5,666 nucleotides of DNA from an uncultured Chloroflexota bacterium (GTDB lineage: Bacteria; Chloroflexota; Anaerolineae; Promineifilales; Promineifilaceae). The notes under the pieces were generated by a model, which was given only the letters and a program-made list of their open reading frames with translations, was not told the DNA's origin and did no database searches. This document shows positions 1 through 4,692 of this stretch, piece after piece. Numbering within the stretch: position 1 is the first letter of the stretch; every line of letters starts with the position of its first letter. The stretch spans positions 1 through 5,666 of the forward strand of contig CALFEW010000764.1 in the NCBI GenBank assembly GCA_937958365.1. The letters run 5' to 3'. Made by a program: the position numbers and the translations under genes.

Positions 1-363
1 TTCTCCTACCGCCTGCTGACCAGCTTCATTCAAACGGCGCAGTCCGGCTACCGGGCCAAGCCCACGTTCGGCCACAATATCCGTCACCACCACGCTGGCC
101 GCCGGTTTGCCGGAATACTGCTCGGTAGCGCGGGCGGCGCAGCGCAAGTCACAGCCATCCACGGCAATGGTCGGGTAAAAACGGGCAAAGGCGCGGTCGC
201 CTTCACCGCCGGCCAAAAAGAGCGGCAGGCAAATGGTGACGGTATCTTCCGGGCGCATCTCTTCCAGCACTTTCAGCGCCGCCAGCCGGGTGACGGTGCC
301 TTCGGCAAGCTCTTCGCCGGAGCAGGCCACAATGCCAACTTTCTTTTGCGGTAAATTAGGCAT
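1..363 (-). CDS. DGC-domain putative zinc-binding protein (partial, C-terminus beyond window)
   Basis: The first 121 codons are visible; the reading frame is still open at base 1, so the C-terminus is missing. The protein looks like the DGC-domain family (putative zinc-binding, Pfam DGC type). It has an N-terminal beta strand ending in ACSG with Cys14, an EEMRPED helix end at 34-40, a TICLPL segment with Cys45, and the family-naming DGC motif at 69-71 followed by Cys75. These cysteines could bind a metal or carry sulfur; the biochemical role of the family is not established as far as I know. It is clearly paralogous to the gene just upstream (356-763), sharing CSG, EEMRPE and DGCxLxC. The start ATG at 363-361 overlaps the upstream stop by 8 nt and has an AGGGAGAG ribosome site (rc of 368-375), so it is co-translated with that gene. 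Family assignment is firm; function is unknown. Confidence 0.85.
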   Translation of the reverse strand, partial: MPNLPQKKVGIVACSGEELAEGTVTRLAALKVLEEMRPEDTVTICLPLFLAGGEGDRAFARFYPTIAVDGCDLRCAARATEQYSGKPAASVVVTDIVAERGLGPVAGLRRLNEAGQQAVGE

Positions 364-763
364 CAGACTCTCCCTGTAAAGCGTCCACAACGGCCGTTAC
401 CTCTTCCGCCAGGGCATGGGCTAATTGCAGTCCACCTTCATTCAATTCGGCGATACCCTGGGGCTTCAGTTTGCGGTGGCGGCGGAAAACGTCCAGCACG
501 GCAAAATCTTGCGCCACCCGGCCGCCGCTCTCCTGAACCATCTTGGTGGCGCAGGCCAATTTGCAACCGTCAATGGTGATGGCGGGATTGTCAGCCACGG
601 CCGTGCGGGCATTTTCATCGCCTAATACCAGTTTGGAAAGGGCCACCAACTGCGCCGTTTCCGGGCGCATCTCTTCTATGACCTCGTAAGCGGCTTCGCG
701 GCTGACTGTGCCGTAGGTCTTACCGATGCCGCTGCAAGGGACAATAACCACTTTCTGGCTCAT
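356..763 (-). CDS. DGC-domain putative zinc-binding protein
   Basis: This is a complete 135-residue cytosolic protein without signal peptide or membrane segment. It belongs to the DGC-domain family: VIVPCSG with Cys10, EEMRPE at 30-35, and TIDGCKLAC at 63-71 with Cys67 and Cys71. The predicted fold is small alpha/beta and the cysteines are candidate metal or sulfur ligands. It lacks the fourth cysteine that its paralogue at 1-363 has (Cys45 there; the matching stretch here is ALSKL). I chose the ATG at 763-761, not the upstream in-frame ATG at 844, because the conserved MSQKVVIVPC strand starts here, an AAGAGGAGG ribosome site lies 4 nt upstream, and the extra 27 residues would be out-of-frame sequence of the preceding gene. 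Its start overlaps the H-protein stop as ATGA, so translation is coupled. It probably works with the lipoyl carrier and the second DGC protein; the exact role is unknown. Confidence 0.88.
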   Translation of the reverse strand: MSQKVVIVPCSGIGKTYGTVSREAAYEVIEEMRPETAQLVALSKLVLGDENARTAVADNPAITIDGCKLACATKMVQESGGRVAQDFAVLDVFRRHRKLKPQGIAELNEGGLQLAHALAEEVTAVVDALQGESDA

Positions 764-1203
764 TCGGCCTCCTCTTGCGCCTGGACCTTGATGATCTCCA
801 GGTAGGCCGCCGGCGTCAGCAGGTTGATCTGGTCGGTGGTCCAATCAGCGGTTTCAATGACGGCCAGCCAGCCGTGGCCATAAGGATCCTGATTGATGAC
901 CTCCGCTTCCAGTTCCAGCTTTTCGTTTACCTCGGCAATCGTGCCGCTGACGGGACAGGTGAGGGCGATGTCTACTTTGATGGTTTCGATAGAGGCGAAT
1001 TCTTCGTTGGCGGCAACGGCCGTGGCCACTTCCGCCACCTCGGCAAACGCCACGTCCCCATTGCGCTGCTGAAAAAAGTCCGAAACGCCAACAGTCACCC
1101 GGCTGCCATCCGCTTTGGCCCAGACGCCTTCCGGGGTGTAAAGGCGGTCGGTGGCAACCTTGAAAGTGAATTTATCCAGGGTGTATTCCAGGTGTTCGCT
1201 CAT
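760..1203 (-). CDS. Glycine-cleavage H-protein-like lipoyl carrier
   Basis: A 147-residue soluble protein of the GcvH family. The lipoyl-lysine region aligns without gaps: ETIKVDI at 73-79 matches the ESVKAAS type motif and places the lipoylated lysine at Lys76. It is followed by CPVSG (83-87), EVNEKL (91-96) and NQDPYGHGWL (104-113), all hallmarks of the family. The N-terminus contains GVSDFFQQRNGDVAF (39-53), equivalent to the GITdyaq.lGdi region. The lysine implies a covalently bound lipoyl arm carrying an intermediate. No P-, T- or L-protein gene is visible, and the next two genes are DGC-domain proteins, so this may be a dedicated carrier and not part of glycine cleavage; in sulfur-oxidising bacteria related LbpA proteins carry sulfur-containing intermediates. 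The start at 1203 is supported by GGAGG 7 nt upstream; the upstream in-frame ATG at 1284 would lie within the promoter. The gene is first in a three-gene operon. I give no gcvH symbol because the role is uncertain. Confidence 0.88.
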   Translation of the reverse strand: MSEHLEYTLDKFTFKVATDRLYTPEGVWAKADGSRVTVGVSDFFQQRNGDVAFAEVAEVATAVAANEEFASIETIKVDIALTCPVSGTIAEVNEKLELEAEVINQDPYGHGWLAVIETADWTTDQINLLTPAAYLEIIKVQAQEEAE

Positions 1204-1248
1204 CAAGCAACCTCCATAATCATTACCGGTTGATTCAACGTTTATTGA

Positions 1249-1291
1249 AGTATAATGAAAGGTAAACAATTTGATTAGTGACAAATATCAC
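1249..1291 (-). promoter_or_regulatory. Activator-type promoter of the H-protein/DGC operon
   Basis: On the minus strand there is a TATACT -10 box (1254-1249) without a recognisable -35 box; the hexamer at 17-bp spacing is TAATCA. The expected start of transcription is near 1242, giving a leader of about 39 nt with GGAGG. Upstream is a perfect GTGA-N6-TCAC dyad (1278-1291), centred about 42.5 bp before that start. This is the half-site pattern and position of a class II site for the CRP/FNR family. A third GTGA half-site with the same GTGACAA extension is at 1301-1307. The dyad and boxes are seen directly; the regulator is inferred. Confidence 0.5.
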
Positions 1292-1381
1292 GTTCCTCGT
1301 GTGACAATCTCCTTCCAGGCACGCGCAAACTGCACCGGCTGATGAGAATCTGGGCGCGCTGGACGTTGAGTTGACGGCCGA

Positions 1382-1534
1382 AAATCGGTTCTTCGTCACG
1401 AATAGTGCAGAGTTCAGAATGAAGCGTTTGGACTATCAAACTACTGGACTTGGTTGCCGAGCAAGATCTGAATCGCTTGCTCTGGGCCACTGCCTAAAAC
1501 GTAGCTTGCACTTTTCATGACGAAGAACCCAGTT
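1382..1534. mobile_element. MITE-like segment with imperfect terminal inverted repeats
   Basis: The left arm 1387-1409 and right arm 1507-1529 are inverted copies matching at 21 of 23 positions, with a perfect 12-bp outer core (GGTTCTTCGTCA at 1387-1398 against TGACGAAGAACC at 1518-1529). Allowing more mismatches extends the arms to 28 bp (1382-1409/1507-1534, 24 of 28). About 97 bp lies between them, containing a smaller hairpin (GAGCAAG 1459-1465 / CTTGCTC 1476-1482). No transposase gene is visible and no clear flanking target-site duplication was found. A long terminal repeat around a short non-coding core fits a non-autonomous transposable remnant. The GGTTCTTCGTCA-type end resembles ISL3-family ends from memory, which I could not verify. 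The alternative is a long structured RNA or regulatory hairpin. Confidence 0.5.
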
Positions 1535-1595
1535 CATGTGGCCGGGTGTTGTCATCCAGCCCAACCGGTCATTGGCAACAGATCTTGGCTACTAC

Positions 1596-1624
1596 TTGCT
1601 TCAAGATTGTGGGTTTGTTATGAT
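1596..1624 (+). promoter_or_regulatory. Sigma-70-type promoter for the GntR-like regulator
   Basis: TTGCTT (1596-1601) and TATGAT (1619-1624) are separated by exactly 17 bp. Transcription would start near 1631, leaving a leader of only about 24 nt before the ATG at 1655. That leader (1631-1654) has no Shine-Dalgarno sequence and includes a GTA-N6-TAC near-dyad (1641-1652) that could be a weak autoregulatory operator. The promoter fit also supports the 1655 start, since the longer frame opening at 1517 would place the promoter inside the coding region. Confidence 0.55.
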
Positions 1625-1654
1625 TGTATCGTCACAAAAAGTACAAATATACCC

Positions 1655-2758
1655 ATGCCACAAATTTCTTCCTATCTCTACCAGGAAATTGCCGAAGCGA
1701 TTCGGCGACAAATCGCTGAGGGCGATCTGCCGCCCGGCAAACGCCTGCCTGCCGTGCGCACTCTGGCCCAGCAATGGAATTGCACGCCGGGAACTGTCAG
1801 CCGGGCCTATGGCCTGTTGGGGGAGGAGGGGCTACTCGTCGGGCATCGCGGTGGTGGCACGCGGGTGGCTGAGCAACCTTTGCCGGGCCAACGGCCGTTT
1901 CTCCAATGGGCCGCCTTCATCCACCGCGCTGAACAATTTCTGCTGGAAGGTTTGGCCCAGGGCTACGACCCAGCGCACGCCCAGGCGGCGCTCTCCCTGG
2001 CCATCGGTCGTTGGCAGACGTTGCAAGCCCAGGAAACGACGGCAAAAACGGCCGTTTCCACCCCGGAATTCCGCTTCGCCGGCAGCCACGACCTGGCGTT
2101 TGAATTGTTGGCTCGCCAGCTAAACGAAGGGCGCTCAGGGGTTGGCATCTCTGTGCGTTACGTTGGTAGCCTGGGCGGTTTGCTTGCCCTGGCGCGGGGC
2201 GAAGCAGACCTAGCCGGGGTGCATCTTTGGGACGAGGCGAGCGGCGAGTATAACCGGCCGTTTGTCGCCCGCATTTTGCCAGGGCAGCGTGTCAGGCTGG
2301 TCACGCTGGCCCATCGTTCCCTGGGGTTGATTCTGTCGCCCAACAATCCGCTAGCTATCCACAGCCTGGCCGACCTGACCTGCAGCGAGGCGCGCTGGCT
2401 GAACCGGGAGAAGGGCAGCGGCACGCGCGTCTGGCTGGAAGCGCAACTGCGCGCTCTGGATATCGCGCCGGAGCATATCCCCGGCTACGATCAGGAAGCG
2501 CCGACCCATCTGGCTGTGGCCCAGGCGGTGTCCGATGGTCGGGCCGACGCCGGGTTAGGCATTCAGGCCGCGGCGACGGCCTATGGCCTGGCCTTCGCGC
2601 CGTTGACCCAAGAGAAGTATCAATTGGTTATCCCAGAAGTGGTGTGGGAAACGGCCGTTTGTCAATCCCTCCTCACTATCATCCGCTCCGACACCTTCAA
2701 GGAACTACTCCACACCCTCGGTGGCTACGACACGAAAGAAACAGGAATTGTTAGTTGA
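1655..2758 (+). CDS. GntR-type HTH regulator fused to a PBP-like (oxyanion-binding) domain
   Basis: A 367-residue cytosolic regulator. Residues 7-72 form a GntR-family winged helix: an IAEAIRRQIAEGDLPPGKRL start, the LAQQWNCTPGTVSRAYGLL recognition region (37-55) and a GHRGGGTRV wing (63-71). A linker of about 65 residues leads to a periplasmic-binding-protein-like domain at about 137-335 (PBP_like type): FAGSHD at 141-146, YVGSLGGLLALARGEADLAGVHL at 169-191 (key residues GS, GL, GEAD, G, H), a NREKGSGTR loop (250-258) and AVSDGRADAGLG (291-302). The last two blocks correspond to ligand and hinge regions of molybdate/tungstate-type binding proteins. There is no signal peptide, so the domain should sense its ligand inside the cell. 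Position directly before tupB suggests control of tungstate uptake, probably repression when the ligand is plentiful. The start at 1655 was chosen because homology begins there; the 46 extra upstream codons are low-complexity and contain the promoter. Confidence 0.85.
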   Translation: MPQISSYLYQEIAEAIRRQIAEGDLPPGKRLPAVRTLAQQWNCTPGTVSRAYGLLGEEGLLVGHRGGGTRVAEQPLPGQRPFLQWAAFIHRAEQFLLEGLAQGYDPAHAQAALSLAIGRWQTLQAQETTAKTAVSTPEFRFAGSHDLAFELLARQLNEGRSGVGISVRYVGSLGGLLALARGEADLAGVHLWDEASGEYNRPFVARILPGQRVRLVTLAHRSLGLILSPNNPLAIHSLADLTCSEARWLNREKGSGTRVWLEAQLRALDIAPEHIPGYDQEAPTHLAVAQAVSDGRADAGLGIQAAATAYGLAFAPLTQEKYQLVIPEVVWETAVCQSLLTIIRSDTFKELLHTLGGYDTKETGIVS

Positions 2759-2784
2759 TAGTTGGGACCACTATCAACTAACAA
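2748..2784 (+). repeat. Perfect 15-bp hairpin made of heptamer repeats, before tupB
   Basis: The arms TTGTTAGTTGATAGT (2748-2762) and ACTATCAACTAACAA (2770-2784) pair perfectly around a 7-nt loop. The left arm includes the last codons and the stop of the regulator; the right arm ends 9 nt before the tupB ATG. The bases are organised in heptamers: GTTAGTT and GATAGTT on the left, AACTAAC and AACTATC on the right (to 2789). It has no T-run, so a true terminator is unlikely. It could stabilise or process the mRNA or control tupB translation, as no ribosome site is seen between it and the ATG. Confidence 0.75.
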
Positions 2785-2793
2785 CTATCCCCT

Positions 2794-3486
2794 ATGCTTC
2801 AAGCACTCGAACTCATCCTGGTCCGTGACCCGGCGTTATGGGAAATTGTCCGGCTTTCACTCTATGTGACGGGGGTTGCCCTGCTCCTCAGCACGCTCAT
2901 CGGTATTCCGGTAGGCGCGTTCATGGGGCTGAACCGTTTCCCTGGCCGTTCTCTGGCGATGGTGCTGTTATACACGGGCATGGGCTTCCCGCCAGTGGTG
3001 ATTGGCCTGTTTGTTTATCTGATGCTTTCGCGTAACGGGCCGTTTGGCGCGCTGAACAATGCCTTCATCCCCGCCCTGTTCACGCCAGGGGCGATGATCA
3101 TCGCCCAGACAATTATTTCCTTTCCTTTGGTGGCCGGGTTTACGATGGCGGCGGTATTGGGCGTGGACCCCAATCTGCGCCAGCAGGTGCGGGCGTTGGG
3201 GGCGACATCCTGGCAAACGACTCTGGCTATTCTGATGGAGGCGCGCATCGGGGTATTAGTCTCGGTGATCGCCGGTTTTGGCGGGATCATTTCTGAGGTG
3301 GGGGCGGTGATGTTGGTGGGCGGCAACATCGAGGGCAAGACGCGGGTACTGACGACGGCGATTGTTCTGGAGACGCGCAAAGGCAACTTCGACCTGGCCA
3401 TCGCCCTGGGTCTGATTTTGTTGGGCCTGACGTTTCTGGCCAACCTGTTCATGCTGCAATTGCAAGGCCGGACAACGGCGGAGTAG
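2794..3486 (+). CDS. tupB: Tungstate ABC transporter permease TupB
   Basis: A 230-residue inner-membrane protein of the binding-protein-dependent permease family (BPD_transp_1). Hydrophobic segments lie at about 17-42, 54-79, 97-123, 152-176 and 199-221, giving five predicted spans. The cytoplasmic EAA-type loop that docks the ATPase is at about 131-151 (QVRALGATSWQTTLAI, with the conserved Gly136). The block ISEVGAVMLVGG (166-177) and TRVLTTAIVLETRKGNFDLA (183-202) is characteristic of TupB-type tungstate permeases and distinguishes them from ModB. It should form the channel for oxyanion import with TupC and TupA. The length is normal for the family. The start at 2794 matches the family N-terminus; only CCCCT precedes it, so translation starts without an evident Shine-Dalgarno. 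It lies 35 nt after the regulator and 81 nt before tupC, probably in the same transcript. Confidence 0.9.
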   Translation: MLQALELILVRDPALWEIVRLSLYVTGVALLLSTLIGIPVGAFMGLNRFPGRSLAMVLLYTGMGFPPVVIGLFVYLMLSRNGPFGALNNAFIPALFTPGAMIIAQTIISFPLVAGFTMAAVLGVDPNLRQQVRALGATSWQTTLAILMEARIGVLVSVIAGFGGIISEVGAVMLVGGNIEGKTRVLTTAIVLETRKGNFDLAIALGLILLGLTFLANLFMLQLQGRTTAE

Positions 3487-3494
3487 GGGGTGGC

Positions 3495-3563
3495 CCGTAA
3501 TCCGTTGTCCGTAAACGGAACACGGAACACGGAACACGGAATACGGAATACGGAATACGGAAC
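3495..3563 (+). repeat. Heptanucleotide repeat array (ACGGAAY x7 with inverted units)
   Basis: Seven direct units of ACGGAAC/ACGGAAT occupy 3515-3563 without interruption: three ending in C, three in T, one in C. They are preceded at 3495-3512 by about two and a half inverted, degenerate units (CCGTAAT, CCGTTGT, CCGT), so the transcript can fold in several registers, starting with TCCGT (3508-3512) against ACGGA (3515-3519). The array ends 4 bp before the tupC start codon. The GGAA within each unit is the only ribosome-site-like sequence available. Units of 7 bp are prone to copy-number change. Confidence 0.9.
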
Positions 3564-3567
3564 GCGG

Positions 3568-4299
3568 ATGAACAAATTCCTGTATGAACTAGAGAACGTG
3601 CGCAAGGCGTATGGGGAGCGGGTGGTCTTGGATGTGGAGCAGCTGACGATTGCGCCGGGGGAAGCGTTGGCGTTGGTGGGACCGAGCGGCGCGGGCAAAA
3701 GCACGCTGCTGCGCCTGCTCAATTTCTTGGAGGCGCCGACACAGGGGCGGATTTTTTTTCTGGGGATGCTGTTTAGCGCGGCGGACGCGATGCCGCTAAC
3801 CCTGAGCCGCCGGGTGACGACGGTGTTCCAACGGCCGTTTCTCCTCAACAGCAGCGTCAAAGTCAACGTTGAATATGGCTTGCGCCTACGCGGAGGGCGC
3901 AATGGGCAGGCCCGCGTCGCCGCCGCCCTGGAGCAGGTGGGGCTGGCGGACCTGGGCCGTCAATCCGCCCGCACCCTTTCCGGCGGCGAAGCGCAGCGTG
4001 TCGCCCTGGCGCGGGCCCTCGTGCTGGAGCCAGACGTGCTGCTGCTGGATGAGCCGACGGCCAACCTGGACCCCTACAACGTCCGTCTGATTGAAGAGAT
4101 TGTCGGCCAGCTTAACCGTGAACATGGCACGACCCTGGTGCTGGTGACGCACAACATTTTCCAGGCGAAACGGCTGGCGACGCGAGTCGGCTTTTTGTTG
4201 GATGGGCGATTGGTGGAAACGGCCGTTACCGACACCTTCTTCAATCATCCGGCTGACCCGCGCACTCAGGCGTTCGTCGCCGGTGATATGGTTTATTAG
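3568..4299 (+). CDS. tupC: Tungstate ABC transporter ATPase TupC
   Basis: A 243-residue nucleotide-binding subunit with every catalytic motif intact: Walker A GPSGAGKST (38-46, Lys44), Q-loop VFQRPFLL (Gln88), signature LSGGE (137-141), Walker B VLLLDEP (157-163, catalytic Glu162), D-loop NLD (166-168) and H-loop VTHN (His195). It hydrolyses ATP at the inner face of the membrane to drive TupB. It belongs to the short single-domain importer type without the C-terminal TOBE domain of ModC, which fits TupC. I chose the ATG at 3568; an in-frame GTG at 3490 would add 26 residues encoded wholly by the heptamer repeat and matching no ABC protein. The upstream spacer is repeat only, with GGAA 5 nt before the start as a weak ribosome site. 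The gene follows tupB in the same operon; the substrate is inferred from tupB and tupA. Confidence 0.9.
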   Translation: MNKFLYELENVRKAYGERVVLDVEQLTIAPGEALALVGPSGAGKSTLLRLLNFLEAPTQGRIFFLGMLFSAADAMPLTLSRRVTTVFQRPFLLNSSVKVNVEYGLRLRGGRNGQARVAAALEQVGLADLGRQSARTLSGGEAQRVALARALVLEPDVLLLDEPTANLDPYNVRLIEEIVGQLNREHGTTLVLVTHNIFQAKRLATRVGFLLDGRLVETAVTDTFFNHPADPRTQAFVAGDMVY

Positions 4300-4302
4300 C
4301 TG

Positions 4303-4317
4303 ACCTGACAGGTTTTT
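4303..4317 (+). terminator. Possible weak terminator after tupC
   Basis: ACCT-GAC-AGGT followed by a run of five T (4313-4317) starts four bases after the tupC stop. The stem is only 4 bp, so at best it attenuates. The same GACCTGAC (4302-4309) has an inverted partner GTCAGGTC at 4366-4373, which could form an alternative, larger structure. Confidence 0.3.
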
Positions 4318-4537
4318 AGTTAAAAGTTAACATAACGTGTTCTTGTATAAGGTTTCCCAAAATTAGTCAGGTCTACTTTATTGAAAAAATGAACTTTTTG
4401 AAAGCGCGAAAATGTCCGCAAAATACGCTTGATGGTCACTTGAGGGCAAAATCGCCTAATTTTGGACCAGATTTTCACCAAACCGCATGGGAAAAAGCTG
4501 CGAAAAGGCTTTTCTATGTGTTATGAAACCTGATTTC

Positions 4538-4547
4538 AATTGCAATT
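4538..4547. promoter_or_regulatory. Candidate operator palindrome upstream of tupA
   Basis: AATTGCAATT is its own reverse complement, and flanking TTTC (4534-4537) and GAAA (4550-4553) extend the symmetry with a 2-nt offset. It lies about 145 bp before the tupA start. It could be bound by the GntR-like regulator, but no matching site was found before that gene, so this is only a candidate. Confidence 0.25.
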
Positions 4548-4677
4548 ATGAAATATGAAGCCGATTTTTGGTTTTTTCACTCTTTGTGGTGAATATAGCG
4601 TCATTGCGTCCTGATTTTGAGCTTTTATTTTTTCAACTTTTTCGAGATTTTGCCTCCAATTGTGCAAAACTTACGTT

Positions 4678-4684
4678 AGAGGAG
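4678..4684 (+). promoter_or_regulatory. Shine-Dalgarno site fixing the tupA start
   Basis: AGAGGAG lies 8 nt before the ATG at 4693. It is the only strong ribosome site of the plus-strand genes in this window, in contrast to the regulator and tupB, which have none. It excludes the alternative in-frame TTG at 4660 and suggests that the lipoprotein, needed in excess over the membrane parts, is translated most strongly. Confidence 0.8.
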
Positions 4685-4692
4685 ATAGTAAG

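Larger units (their letters stand above)
1204..1654. other. Gene-free spacer between the divergent gene groups
   Basis: This 451-bp stretch contains the minus-strand promoter, the inverted-repeat element at 1382-1534 and the plus-strand promoter at 1596-1624. Between 1305 and 1386 there is a short open plus-strand stretch that reads plausibly in one frame (about ADENLGALDVELTAEN) but has no start or ribosome site and no family I recognise; it runs into the inverted-repeat element. It could be the tail of a decayed gene. A minus-strand open frame at 1275-1490 lies across the element and has no ribosome site or recognisable motif, so I do not call it a gene. Confidence 0.55.
4300..4692. other. 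AT-rich gene-free spacer before tupA
   Basis: About 390 bp without a gene, in sharp contrast to the GC-rich genes on both sides (hand counts: 22 of 60 G+C at 4381-4440, 19 of 60 at 4621-4680). It contains no copy of the ACGGCCGT palindrome. Visible structure: GACCTGAC/GTCAGGTC (4302-4309/4366-4373), CCAAAATTAG/CTAATTTTGG (4357-4366/4456-4465), a bulged GAAAAAGC/GCTTTTC stem (4491-4498/4508-4514), the exact palindrome AATTGCAATT (4538-4547) set between TTTC and GAAA, and TTCAC-N8-GTGAA (4576-4593). I see no confident sigma-70 promoter. It may be a long regulatory leader of tupA, a silenced or foreign insertion, or a small-RNA locus. Confidence 0.6.

Noticed and set aside
775..1233. Plus-strand open frame opposite the H-protein gene
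   Set aside because: It is a shadow of the well-supported H-protein-like gene on the other strand and shows no family features.
1230..1256. Plus-strand promoter TTGATT-N15-TATAAT
   Set aside because: The TATAAT is perfect, but the spacing is short, it overlaps the minus-strand -10 box in a symmetric AT-rich word, and the next plus-strand gene is 400 bp away with a better promoter of its own.
1275..1490. Minus-strand 71-codon open frame
   Set aside because: No ribosome site, no motif, and it crosses one arm and the core of the inverted-repeat element.
1517..1654. Extended N-terminus of the GntR-like regulator from ATG 1517
   Set aside because: The stretch overlaps the right arm of the inverted-repeat element and the promoter at 1596-1624, and is not GntR-like.
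3515..3563. CRISPR-like array
   Set aside because: The units are 7 bp and contiguous without spacers, so this is a simple tandem repeat.
3490..3567. Extended tupC start at GTG 3490
   Set aside because: The additional 26 residues are a translation of the heptamer repeat and match no ABC ATPase N-terminus; ATG 3568 begins the family homology.
3015..3902. Long minus-strand open frame (295 codons) opposite tupB and tupC
   Set aside because: It is antisense to two genes with clear families, spans their intergenic repeat, is rich in Arg/Pro from GC-rich third positions and has no recognisable motif.
4576..4593. TTCAC-N8-GTGAA dyad as an operator
   Set aside because: Five-base arms in AT-rich DNA are likely by chance and no second copy was found near other genes; kept only as part of the spacer description.
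4660..4692. TTG start for tupA
   Set aside because: It would include the Shine-Dalgarno site in the coding region and break the normal lipoprotein signal, which starts with MRRK at 4693.
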